Assembly (NCBI GenBank): GCA_944321825.1 | Contig: CALUMU010000003.1 | Span: 1-64,000 of the forward strand | Source of the DNA: Candidatus Amulumruptor caecigallinarius | GTDB taxonomy: Bacteria; Bacteroidota; Bacteroidia; Bacteroidales; Muribaculaceae | Reading direction: 5' to 3' | Length of the DNA stretch: 64,000 nucleotides | Shown: positions 1 to 8,013 of the stretch, one piece after another | Numbering within the stretch: the first letter of the stretch is position 1 | Layout: each line of letters opens with the position of its first letter | Program-made: the position numbers and the translations under genes | The notes under the pieces: generated by a model | Told to the model about the DNA's origin: nothing | Seen by the model: only the letters and a program-made list of their open reading frames with translations | Databases searched by the model: none

Positions 1-35
1 AAACCGTTAACAAGTTTATTTCGCTTCAGTCTTAA

Positions 36-1082
36 TCACTTCATATTTAGATAGATATAATTTTTATTATGTCTTGCAACGTGTGTGGTGAGAGGAAAGG
101 AGCAGCCGAGAGCCAAGCCTATGCCTTTGAGGAATTGATTGTATTTCTGATTAGAGGTTATCTCCATCTTGTAGTTATTCCGCTCCAATATCTTCCGTGT
201 GATAGGCAGGATGGGCGTGACAAACTCATTCCCTGTCTTTATACGATGTCCGTCAATATAGTCCTTGTTATCAATGGAAACAACGTGTTGCTCGTAGTCA
301 AACGATTTGGCATCGCTGTATGCCATACCTGTAAACGTCTGAAAGAGGAAGAAATCAAGATACTTGTTCATTACCATATCTGTACTTTCCTCTCGCACAC
401 GAATTAACTTTTTCAGTTGCGCCTCAGTGAGATGAGGACGGTCATTTTTCTCCCCACGTTTGTCTTGAAAACGCTCGTAGGGATTTTCCTTGACAAGCCC
501 AAGCCGAAAAGCTTCGGACACATACGACTTGAAACGCTTGTGGTAGTTGTGGATGGCTGCCTGATTTCTAATGATTGGTTTTCCCTTTGTTGTATAGGTC
601 TGTTCCTCCCTTAGGAAAAGGTCAAACTGATAGATATGTTGCAGGGTTACATCGTCAAAGGTCTTGAACTTGCCGAACCGCTCCAATGCCTTGTAAGTAG
701 TGAAATGCCCTTTTCGGGTGCCTTCACGAAGCGGACGGTTGTTGATACGTTCCCTAAGCCACGCCATAAAGTTGCGGCGGTTGCCGCCGTCTGCACTCAG
801 GTATGTCTTGAACTGGGCTATGGTCATATCGTCCTTGTTCACCTGCATGGCGATAAGGATATGCTCAAACTCAGTTACTTTCTTTTGGATTTCCTCGTTG
901 ATGACAACGGCGCGTGGATGATTCACTACCAATCCATTCTCCCATTGTCTGAGGGTGACACTATACCCTGAATGGAAATAACAGCGTTCACGCTGGAGGC
1001 AAACCACGATTTCGATAGCTCCTGCCACTGTTTCCGTGGCTTTCTTCTTCCGGTTGAAGAATAATCTGATGTACTTACTCAT
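36..1082 (-). pseudogene. tyrosine recombinase (integrase), C-terminally truncated
   Basis: Site-specific recombinase of the Bacteroidetes phage/ICE integrase type. The N-terminal arm-binding and SAM-like core-binding regions (about residues 1-210) are intact, followed by the start of the catalytic domain. The box II motif HVARH is reached near residue 333, but the protein then ends in an unrelated tail of about 15 residues (NKNYIYLNMK and stop). The part that should hold the second His/Trp and the nucleophilic tyrosine is missing. Family members are usually about 400 residues; this one has 348. The sequence after HVARH does not resemble the expected continuation in any frame I could read, which suggests truncation by a later insertion or deletion rather than a point mutation. 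Three copies of GGTAACACA lie just upstream. It sits beside tRNA-Lys, a common integration target. Probably inactive. Confidence 0.75.
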
Positions 1083-1085
1083 AAT

Positions 1086-1128
1086 GGTAACACATTTGTG
1101 AGATGGGTAACACAGCTATGGTAACACA
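1086..1128. repeat. three direct copies of GGTAACACA
   Basis: GGTAACACA occurs at 1086, 1106 and 1120, between the integrase start codon and the tRNA-Lys gene. Short direct repeats next to an integrase gene are typical arm-type binding sites of tyrosine recombinases. That role is inferred from position only. Confidence 0.5.
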
Positions 1129-1270
1129 AAACCCGTCCAAAAGGGGCTTTTTGCGTCCAAGTGTGTCACTTTTTCTCGTTTTTTTTTGATGGTGTCACCA
1201 CCTTATATACTGCCTCAAAGAAGAACGCAACCTATTGAATGTCAGTAGCATTTTGCGAGTTAAAAAGAAA

Positions 1271-1292
1271 AGGTCTTCATTACTGAAGACCT
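1271..1292 (-). terminator. intrinsic terminator of tRNA-Lys
   Basis: A 9-bp perfect stem (AGGTCTTCA / TGAAGACCT) with a 4-nt loop. On the minus strand it is followed by a T-rich tract (TTTCTTTTT). It lies 5 bp past the tRNA 3' end. Confidence 0.8.
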
Positions 1293-1297
1293 CTCTT

Positions 1298-1373
1298 TGG
1301 TGATCCGCCTGGGGCTCGAACCCAGGACCCCAACATTAAAAGTGTTGTGCTCTACCAGCTGAGCTAGCGAATC
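1298..1373 (-). tRNA. tRNA-Lys (anticodon TTT)
   Basis: A 76-nt cloverleaf with the CCA end encoded. The acceptor stem GATTCGC pairs with GCGGATC (one T-G pair). The D-arm contains AGCTCAGCTGGTAGAGC, the anticodon loop is CTTTTAA (anticodon TTT, Lys), and the T-arm loop contains GTTCGAG. A terminator hairpin follows immediately. The neighbouring broken integrase suggests that the 3' end of this tRNA, or its flank, has served as an attachment site. Confidence 0.95.
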
Positions 1374-1576
1374 TCCGTTTATGCCTCTGAGCAGGTTAAA
1401 GAAGTGTTTCTCTCAAAAAGCTCTGCAAAGTTAAGCAGTTTCGTCGACTTTTGCAAATTAATATGAACGAATTTTCATGATTTTTTTATTCCAGTCGAAA
1501 TTTCAGTCAAAATTCCAACAAAAATTCGGTTGAAAATTGGTCATATCTCCAAGGACTTGCGGCATACTTTTTAAGA

Positions 1577-2080
1577 TTATAGCGTTACGACTACAGGGTA
1601 GGCCGATGTGGAGTGGATGGTATAGGGTGTGAGGCTGAATTTGCGTTCGGCGGCTTCGCCTGTGAGTGGTGTGCCGTAGTTGAATACGTCAAATGTGCTT
1701 CCGCAGTCGGGACACCGGGCTATGGGATGGTCATCGCTGTCTGTGGAAATTTCTATAAGCGTTTGTGGCGAGCGTTCTACGGGACATGCCGGGCTGTATG
1801 CTTTCAGGTCGCTTGCGCCGCCGCCACCTGTCACAAACAGTACTCCGGCATAGCCGGTCTCGTCGGAGGCGACATATGGATAACCAGTGGGGATGCCGCG
1901 CGATTTGATGAAATATACGTGTTCAAAGGCTCCATGTATGCCATATCGGATCCATGCGGCCTGAGATATAGAGAGATTCACATTGGTGGTAGGTATGCGC
2001 TCGTCATCGGTCTTTTCGCATGAACACAGGCTTGCGTAGCCCATGATTGCCAGCAATGTTACCAGTATTTTGTGTGACAT
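1577..2080 (-). CDS. Rieske-like lipoprotein lacking the His ligands
   Basis: A 167-residue secreted protein with a lipoprotein signal peptide (hydrophobic residues 4-18, lipobox ending in Cys21), so probably membrane anchored. The C-terminal half has the layout of a Rieske [2Fe-2S] domain: a first motif around YSPACPVE, a second around RCPDCGSTFD, then a G-x-P-L-T-G loop. In true Rieske proteins these are CxH and CxxH; here both histidine positions are changed (CPV, CPDC). A Bacteroidetes lipoprotein family with this altered motif exists. The protein may bind another metal through its cysteines or be only structurally related. No operon partner is evident. Confidence 0.65.
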   Translation of the reverse strand: MSHKILVTLLAIMGYASLCSCEKTDDERIPTTNVNLSISQAAWIRYGIHGAFEHVYFIKSRGIPTGYPYVASDETGYAGVLFVTGGGGASDLKAYSPACPVERSPQTLIEISTDSDDHPIARCPDCGSTFDVFNYGTPLTGEAAERKFSLTPYTIHSTSAYPVVVTL

Positions 2081-2138
2081 TAGTGCGTGATGTTAGGAGA
2101 GTTATGAGGAGAGAGTGATTGGCTTGGCTATCATGGTG

Positions 2139-2573
2139 TCAGGCGTTGGTAGCCCCGTTGAAAAGACGGCCGACGAGTGTAGCCATCTGGTTGGCTGCCT
2201 CCTGCATCTTGGGCCCTATCATCGGTTTGATTATCGCAGGGACTTCGACTTCGATTGCAGCAACGAGTTTGGTGACTGATTCACTCTCTGCCGCGAGTTC
2301 AAGCGACAGGAACATAGGCACTGGTGCATTGGACGCTTTCAGCTTAATCAGGTCGGGTTCGTGCTTGTCTATGATTTCCAGCCGTATTTCGCCGACAGGA
2401 TTAGCATTGATGATGATTGCATCGTCGGTAAACCGCACGTCTCCAGCTTTCTGACGCAAATCGTCGGGCATCTTGTCAAGCAACTCCTGATAGGCTCCGA
2501 GATTGCTTATCTTGTTGAATACATCGGTCTGTGCTCCGTTGATAGATACGGACTGGCTTGTATATTTTGCCAT
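2139..2573 (-). CDS. SRPBCC (START-like) family protein
   Basis: A 144-residue cytoplasmic protein of the SRPBCC/polyketide-cyclase-like fold, with an N-terminal strand and helix (SVSINGAQTDVFNKISNL) followed by alternating strands and a long C-terminal helix. No catalytic motif is visible. It lies 116 bp downstream of pyrE on the same strand. The ligand is unknown. The family call rests on overall pattern and length. Confidence 0.6.
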   Translation of the reverse strand: MAKYTSQSVSINGAQTDVFNKISNLGAYQELLDKMPDDLRQKAGDVRFTDDAIIINANPVGEIRLEIIDKHEPDLIKLKASNAPVPMFLSLELAAESESVTKLVAAIEVEVPAIIKPMIGPKMQEAANQMATLVGRLFNGATNA

Positions 2574-2689
2574 GGTCTTGTGTATTTGTATTTTTTATAA
2601 AATCAGGCATAGAATCAGGCATCCACGATTTGTGCATAGCATCGCGAATGCCTGATAGTCTATAGTATAACGTTGATTATGCGGATTTA

Positions 2690-3322
2690 TTACTTCATCC
2701 AGTTGGCAGGGTCTTTGCGCCACTGGCGGAGGGTCTCAAGGTCTTTTTCACGGATATACCCGGTGGACAATGCTGCATCGAGCATGGCATTGTAGTTGCT
2801 CAATGTCAGCAGACGCACCCCGGCTTGTGTGAATGCTTCTTCGGCTTGTGGGAATCCGTATGTGAAGATAGCTACCATGCCTATCACTTCGCAGCCGGCA
2901 TTTCGGATAGCTTCGACCGCCTTCAGGCTGCTTCCGCCGGTGCTGATAAGGTCCTCGATGACCACGACTTTCTGTCCTGGGAGAAGATTGCCTTCAATCA
3001 GGTTTTCCAATCCGTGATCTTTGGGTGAGGACCGCACATATACGTATGGTTTGCCCATCAAATCTGCCACAAGTGCACCCTGGGCTATAGCTCCGGTAGC
3101 CACTCCGGCTATGGCATCTACGTCACAGAAGTTTTCCTCTATGAGACGTGTCAGTTCCACTTTGATGAAAGAACGTATTTCAGGATAGGAGAGGGTTTTG
3201 CGGTTGTCGGTATAGATAGGGGAGTGCCAGCCTGATGCCCATGTGAAAGGGGAATCGGGTTGCAGGTTTATCGCTGAGATTTTGAGCAGTTTCTCGGCAA
3301 GGAGTTTCTGGAGTTTTTCCAT
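2690..3322 (-). CDS. pyrE: orotate phosphoribosyltransferase
   Basis: Transfers phosphoribose from PRPP to orotate to give OMP, the fifth step of de novo pyrimidine synthesis. The 210-residue length is normal for the family. The PRPP-binding motif VVVIEDLISTGGSS (around residues 118-131) is intact, as is the region with TDNRKTLSYPEIR near residue 39. The ATG start is well placed. It lies 65 bp downstream of purB on the same strand, so a purine and a pyrimidine gene are probably co-transcribed. The next pathway enzyme, pyrF, is at 29.3 kb. Confidence 0.95.
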   Translation of the reverse strand: MEKLQKLLAEKLLKISAINLQPDSPFTWASGWHSPIYTDNRKTLSYPEIRSFIKVELTRLIEENFCDVDAIAGVATGAIAQGALVADLMGKPYVYVRSSPKDHGLENLIEGNLLPGQKVVVIEDLISTGGSSLKAVEAIRNAGCEVIGMVAIFTYGFPQAEEAFTQAGVRLLTLSNYNAMLDAALSTGYIREKDLETLRQWRKDPANWMK

Positions 3323-3387
3323 GATGTGATTGTTTGCTGTTTAAATGGATTAAGACTGCGAGTGTGGCTGCAGCCTGAACGTTAAGG

Positions 3388-4731
3388 TTAATATCCTGTA
3401 TATGTATGCGGAGAGAGCCGGTGCAACTCTGCCTTTACTTCTTCGCTGACATTGAGCGTGTCGATAAATGCGGAGATGCTTTCGGCGGTCACTGTTGCAT
3501 TGGTGCGTGTCAGTTGCTTGAGCGTCTCGTAGGGGTGGGGGTAGCCTTCGCGGCGCAGTATGGTCTGGATTCCTTCGGCCACGACGTTCCACATGCGGTC
3601 GAGGTCGCGGTTGATGGCTTCGGAGTTGAGCAGCAGCTTGCCCATGCCTTTGAGTGTGCTTGAGAATGCTATCAGAGCGTGAGCCATGGGGACACCTACA
3701 TTTCGCAGCACCGTAGAGTCCGTTAAATCCCGCTGTAGACGCGACACAGGCAGTTTGGTCGACAGGTGGAGCAGTATCGCGTTGGCGATACCGAGATTGC
3801 CTTCCGAGTTCTCGAAATCAATCGGGTTGACCTTATGTGGCATTGCCGACGAGCCTACCTCACCCTCCTTGATCTTCTGCTTGAAATACTCCATGGAGAT
3901 GTATTGCCACATATCCCGGTCGAAGTCTATGAGGATAGTGTTGATGCGCCCCATGGCTTCAAAGAGCGATGCGAGGTTGTCGTAGTTGGATATCTGGGTG
4001 GTGTATTCTTCTCTGACTATGCCGAGATGGTCGGCAAGGAAATTCTTGCCGAATTCACGCCAATTAATAGTGGGATATGCTGCCAGATGGGCGTTGAAAT
4101 TGCCCGTAGCTCCACCGAACTTGCCGCTTACAGGTATGTTGTCAAGCTGCGACAACTGTTGGCGCAGACGGTAGGCAAATACCATTATCTCTTTACCGAG
4201 GCGTGTGGGTGATGCGGGCTGTCCGTGCGTTTTGGCGGCCATTGGCAGGTCATTCCATTCTTCGGCGCGGCGTTCCAGCTCCTCTATCAGCTCTACGAGA
4301 AGCGGACGGTACACATCGGTTATCGCCTCTTTGATGGATACGGGGACAGATGTATTGTTGATGTCCTGGCTGGTAAGCCCGAAGTGTATAAACTCCTTGT
4401 AGCTTTCAAGACCCATGGCATCAAACTGCTCCTTGATGAAATATTCCACAGCTTTGACATCGTGGTTGGTCACGCTTTCTATTTCCTTTATACGGCGTGC
4501 ATCCTCAAGTGAGAAATCGCGGTAGATAGCCCGCAACGACTCCCGCTTTTCGGCAGGTATGCCAGCGAGCTGAGGCAGGGGTATCTCGCAGAGGGCTATG
4601 AAATATTCTATTTCTACACGTACACGGTAACGTATAAGGGCATATTCCGAAAAATACTCGTCAAGTTTCTGACATTTCGAGCGGTATCGTCCGTCTACGG
4701 GTGAGATGGCTGTAAGAGTGCTTAGTTCCAT
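3388..4731 (-). CDS. purB: adenylosuccinate lyase
   Basis: Cleaves SAICAR and adenylosuccinate, releasing fumarate, in purine synthesis. The 447 residues carry the fumarase/aspartase superfamily signature GSSAMPHKVNP (near residue 291), the TSQDINNT segment (near 122) with an active-site region, and the KTHGQPASPT region (near 168). Length and composition are normal. A Bacteroidetes -7 box (TAAATTTG) with an upstream TTTC at 19-bp spacing precedes it. It is the first gene of a probable purB-pyrE transcript. Confidence 0.95.
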   Translation of the reverse strand: MELSTLTAISPVDGRYRSKCQKLDEYFSEYALIRYRVRVEIEYFIALCEIPLPQLAGIPAEKRESLRAIYRDFSLEDARRIKEIESVTNHDVKAVEYFIKEQFDAMGLESYKEFIHFGLTSQDINNTSVPVSIKEAITDVYRPLLVELIEELERRAEEWNDLPMAAKTHGQPASPTRLGKEIMVFAYRLRQQLSQLDNIPVSGKFGGATGNFNAHLAAYPTINWREFGKNFLADHLGIVREEYTTQISNYDNLASLFEAMGRINTILIDFDRDMWQYISMEYFKQKIKEGEVGSSAMPHKVNPIDFENSEGNLGIANAILLHLSTKLPVSRLQRDLTDSTVLRNVGVPMAHALIAFSSTLKGMGKLLLNSEAINRDLDRMWNVVAEGIQTILRREGYPHPYETLKQLTRTNATVTAESISAFIDTLNVSEEVKAELHRLSPHTYTGY

Positions 4732-4762
4732 AAAGTTTAAAATGAATACTCACTTAATGCTG

Positions 4763-4793
4763 CAAATTTACAGAAAAATACTCTATTCTGAAA
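4763..4793 (-). promoter_or_regulatory. promoter of purB
   Basis: On the minus strand TTTC (4790-4793), a 19-bp spacer, then TAAATTTG (4763-4770), matching the Bacteroidetes TTTG-N19-TAnnTTTG pattern with one mismatch in the -33 box. The -7 box lies 31 bp upstream of the purB ATG. Confidence 0.6.
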
Positions 4794-4830
4794 CTGTCCT
4801 CACCCCGACTTTTACACATTCATAAATTTA

Positions 4831-4979
4831 GAGTATGTTTTAAAATATTTGCCAACGAAAAGTCGTGATATGTCGGAAGTATGTCATAATACTTTAAGAT
4901 GGTTGTGAGTGAATTGATTGTGTCTTTTTGGCTAAAATGTCCGCAACTTTTCGTTTAACAAATATTTTTAAACACACTC
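4831..4979. repeat. MITE-like element with ~33-bp terminal inverted repeats
   Basis: The left arm (4831-4863, beginning GAGTATGTTTTAAAATATTT) and the right arm (4946-4979, whose complement begins GAGTGTGTTTAAAAATATTT) are imperfect inverted repeats, both ending in ACGAAAAGT. The core is about 80 bp and non-coding. Both ends abut TTA, a possible target duplication. It fills the gap between purB and the ATP-grasp-like gene. Confidence 0.6.
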
Positions 4980-5007
4980 TTAAACCAACTAAGAAGCTTC
5001 TCAGTTG

Positions 5008-6174
5008 TCACGCTGGTAATCCAGAATGAGGCTCAAGGACGGTTGAGAACCCGTGGTCTCTGCCGGCAAGGCGTAAGCATCCATCTCCTGTGGCGACTTC
5101 TGGAGGTAGTGTGCGCAATAGAGTGCAGGTGTCAGACACGGCTCTTCTTGAAGCCAGCAGGGTTGCGACGACTCCCATGGTCATCCGCAGATTGACTTCA
5201 ATGCATGGTGCCAATAATAGCGCATCTCCGCTTCGGTATGCCAGCATGTCTACACCGATCCATCCTCGGTAATGCACCGATACTATGTCGGTAAAAATAT
5301 CGGCAAGCAGTCCGGCCAAGCAGGCTAAATCAATCGTTTTATCTCCATATGTGATGCCGGAAGTCTGTAAAGAGGATGTTATGCCGGTCTGGGGGGCGAC
5401 AATGCTCCCGACATACCTGCCGTCGCTCGTGGTCTGGAACAGGGACCATGCTCTATGCCTTATGGCGGTGCCGTCGGAGTGAAACAGAGCCGACATGTCC
5501 GCGACTTTCGGCAGGACATCCTCCACGATCACGCTCCCTTGTCGCCGTATGATACCATTGGCAAGACGCTTCAGTTCGTCATCCGTAAGGGTGCTGGTAG
5601 GGAAGATGCCGCGTCCGCTGCTTGACCATGGGCGTTTCAATAGGCAGCTGTCGCCTCCGCGTACATCAAGGGCAGAGGTGTCGGTATAGATGCGGGGATG
5701 GTTGGGCGCGGAGATTCCTGATCTCTTTGTGAGTGCGGAATTGACATCGATTGCGAGCCTGCGGTGGCTTAGTTCCCGCAGCCATGAGATGTATTGGTCG
5801 GCAGGTAAGCAATCGTCAGGCATACCGGCTTCCTGAAATTGCCGCTTTGCATCTAAGCTCCACCCCCAAGGTTCGGGGTATGCCGGAGTGCCAGGATGGT
5901 AACGGTTGACCTTTACATTGGCTTTCCGGCTCGTAGCTTCTATTTCAGCGTCGGTATGATGTGGCGCTATGATGTAGTCGCCATCGTCTGCCCACCATAT
6001 AGGCAGCAATTCGCAGTCATGCTGGTATTGCAACGCATGGCGCGAGGGGGTGTGCCACCGGTTGTTGCCGGCGAGAGCTTCGTCATTGGCGGGGTTGAAC
6101 AGATGTACCTTGGGTGCAGATGACTTTACAGTGTCAGAATGGTTTGCGGTATTTGTCATCGGCTGAATCTTCAA
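5008..6174 (-). CDS. ATP-grasp-like protein, function unknown
   Basis: A 388-residue cytoplasmic protein. The segment LKRPWSSSGRGI (near residue 186) looks like the lysine plus Gly/Ser-rich loop of ATP-grasp ligases, and IEVNLRMTMGVV (near 328) resembles the acidic, Asn-containing metal-binding segment of that fold. The N-terminal HLFNPANDEALAGN is characteristic of an uncharacterised Bacteroidales family. The start overlaps the end of rsgA by 41 bp; a second ATG at 6159 is also possible. Either way translation is probably coupled to rsgA. The substrate is unknown. An amino-acid or peptide ligase-like role is only a guess from the fold. Confidence 0.6.
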   Translation of the reverse strand: MKIQPMTNTANHSDTVKSSAPKVHLFNPANDEALAGNNRWHTPSRHALQYQHDCELLPIWWADDGDYIIAPHHTDAEIEATSRKANVKVNRYHPGTPAYPEPWGWSLDAKRQFQEAGMPDDCLPADQYISWLRELSHRRLAIDVNSALTKRSGISAPNHPRIYTDTSALDVRGGDSCLLKRPWSSSGRGIFPTSTLTDDELKRLANGIIRRQGSVIVEDVLPKVADMSALFHSDGTAIRHRAWSLFQTTSDGRYVGSIVAPQTGITSSLQTSGITYGDKTIDLACLAGLLADIFTDIVSVHYRGWIGVDMLAYRSGDALLLAPCIEVNLRMTMGVVATLLASRRAVSDTCTLLRTLPPEVATGDGCLRLAGRDHGFSTVLEPHSGLPA

Positions 6175-7096
6175 GGATGCTCAGATATGAGTTGTAACGC
6201 GACTGTGCTATCAGGTTATCCTCAATCATGTGGCGGACGTTGCATCCCGGCTCGTGGGTGTGGGTGCAGTTGCCGTATCGGCAGTCGGCCGAAGCCCTGA
6301 ATATTTCCGGGAAATAATGCGAAATTTCCGTTTTGTCGAAGTCTATGGTGCCGAACCCTTTCACCCCGGGCGTGTCGATGATGAACCCTCCTCCCATTTC
6401 GGCAGGCAGCGCAAACATCTCGCTGAAAGTGGTCGTGTGCATCCCCGTATTGTGTACTATGGAGATTTCGGCCGTTTTCTGTTTCGCCGCAGGAAGTATC
6501 TCGTTGATTATCGTGGATTTACCCACTCCCGAATTACCAGACAGAAGTGTCGTCATGCCGCCGAGCATTTCTTTGAGCGCACCGATGCCGTCACCTGTCT
6601 TTGCGGATACGGATATGACCTTATATCCTATGGAATCATACAGATAGCTGACAGCGTCAAGCAGCTGGCGGTCATCAGTGCTGTCGAGCAGGTCGGTCTT
6701 GTTAATTACGAGGATGGCTTTTACTCCATATGCCTCGGCAGTAGCAAGGATGCGGTCTATAAACGTAAGCGACGTTGTCGGATAAGCGAGTGTGACAATC
6801 AGAGCCATCTGGTCGATGTTGGCAGCGAGAATGTGGGCCTCTTTCGACAGGTTGCTTGCACGCCTTATTATATAATTGCTTCGCGGAGCTATCGCGGTTA
6901 TGTAGCCTGGCTGTCCGTCGCGGTCCGACGGCACAAAGTCCACACGGTCGCCGACAGCGACAGGATTGGTGGTGCGGATGCCTTTCAGCCTGAAATTGCC
7001 TTTGACATTGCAATGATATATCTCGCCGCTGTCGGCGACTACTTCATACCGATTGCCGGCATTTTTCGTTACGAGACCTTTCATCTGTAATTGCAT
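6134..7096 (-). CDS. rsgA: ribosome small subunit-dependent GTPase A
   Basis: A circularly permuted GTPase that helps mature the 30S subunit. It has an N-terminal OB fold, then the G4 motif NKTDLL, the G1 motif GNSGVGKST and G3 DTPGVKG in permuted order, and a C-terminal zinc knuckle (CRYGNCTHTHEPGC). I place the start at 7096 (MQLQMKGL) because family members begin at or near MKGL. ATG codons at 7084 and 7150 are also in frame; the 7150 start adds 18 residues that do not look conserved. The 3' end overlaps the ATP-grasp-like gene. Confidence 0.93.
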   Translation of the reverse strand: MQLQMKGLVTKNAGNRYEVVADSGEIYHCNVKGNFRLKGIRTTNPVAVGDRVDFVPSDRDGQPGYITAIAPRSNYIIRRASNLSKEAHILAANIDQMALIVTLAYPTTSLTFIDRILATAEAYGVKAILVINKTDLLDSTDDRQLLDAVSYLYDSIGYKVISVSAKTGDGIGALKEMLGGMTTLLSGNSGVGKSTIINEILPAAKQKTAEISIVHNTGMHTTTFSEMFALPAEMGGGFIIDTPGVKGFGTIDFDKTEISHYFPEIFRASADCRYGNCTHTHEPGCNVRHMIEDNLIAQSRYNSYLSILEDSADDKYRKPF

Positions 7097-7328
7097 GGGA
7101 GTTGTTTCGGTGGTGGTAAAGTTACAAAATACATATGTTGTCATATGCATTTTCGGCTGTTTTTCTTTCTATTTGCAAAGACGATCGGTGAAAATCTGGC
7201 GTTATAATATCAATAATTGTTAATTAGGTACTCGTTGTAAGATATTGGAAATTAGATATATGCAGAATACGAAAATTTTAATCTTAAAATTTGTTATACG
7301 AATCTGGCGGATATTTGAAAAGTTTTAC

Positions 7329-7336
7329 TAACTTTG
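7329..7336 (+). promoter_or_regulatory. -7 box of the winged-helix gene
   Basis: TAACTTTG matches TAnnTTTG exactly, 100 bp upstream of the ATG at 7437. No clear -33 TTTG is seen at the normal spacing. The gap between rsgA and this gene is otherwise AT-rich and non-coding. Confidence 0.5.
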
Positions 7337-7436
7337 TAGTCGTTAAAAATCACTGAAACATAAGCAAATATGTCACAAACATGTGACATTATAAAGGACA
7401 AGATTATTTCACCCCTGTTTAAATCACAATAACATT

Positions 7437-7655
7437 ATGGCAATTAACATTGACACGATCGGCCAGATGGCCGGCCTCGTATGGAATGCAGCAGCAGAGG
7501 CTGACACTCTCTCTACAAAGCAGATCAAGAAAGTCACCAAACTCAAGGACAAAGAGCTTTACGCAGCCCTCGGATGGCTCGCCCGTGAAGGCAAGATCTC
7601 TTTCCAGACTTCACCCGAAGATGAAAAAGAGCTTCTCATCCAGCTCGTGAAATAA
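7437..7655 (+). CDS. small winged helix-turn-helix protein
   Basis: A 72-residue single-domain protein: three helices with the recognition-type segment TKQIKKVTKLKDKELYAALGWLAREGKI, then a beta wing. It matches a short winged-helix family common in Bacteroidetes. The only plus-strand gene in the first 48 kb that I trust, with its own -7 box and a strong terminator, so it is monocistronic. Its synonymous codons favour C- and G-ending choices, which suggests high expression. DNA binding is predicted from the fold; the target is unknown. Confidence 0.8.
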   Translation: MAINIDTIGQMAGLVWNAAAEADTLSTKQIKKVTKLKDKELYAALGWLAREGKISFQTSPEDEKELLIQLVK

Positions 7656-7681
7656 CAGGCTCACATACCGATTTACGAAAC

Positions 7682-7721
7682 ATTCCTGCAATGCCGTTAT
7701 CAACCCACGGCTTGCAGGAAT
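7682..7721 (+). terminator. intrinsic terminator of the winged-helix gene
   Basis: ATTCCTGCAA pairs with TTGCAGGAAT, and GCCGT with ACGGC inside (one bulged T). A T tract (TTTTC...TCTTTTTT) follows. Confidence 0.8.
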
Positions 7722-8013
7722 TTTTCATATTGTCTTTTTTCTGCATAGCCACCGCTTCCATCAGTGGTTCGCAAGTTAATGGGTGAAATCTGCGGAAAAG
7801 TCCCATAAATAAATGCAGGTGTGTATAGATTCAACCACTTAAGCGGCGAATCTTGACACACCTGCTTTATTGCCATGAGATTATCGTGAACCTGAGAGTA
7901 TTCCAGTGTTCGTGTCTTCATTTGACATCCGCCGTCTTGCGCTTGCTCGTGATTTGCCGAAATCATATCAACTAATCATTATCTAAATGCATGTAAATAG
8001 TGGGCGGTGAAGT

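Noticed and set aside
6230..7090. 286-codon plus-strand frame opposite rsgA
   Set aside because: Shadow of rsgA, whose GTPase motifs and zinc knuckle are clear on the other strand.
7700..7966. 88-codon minus-strand frame after the winged-helix gene
   Set aside because: Its 3' end is encoded by the terminator hairpin of the neighbour, no promoter or family match is seen, and composition is not convincing.
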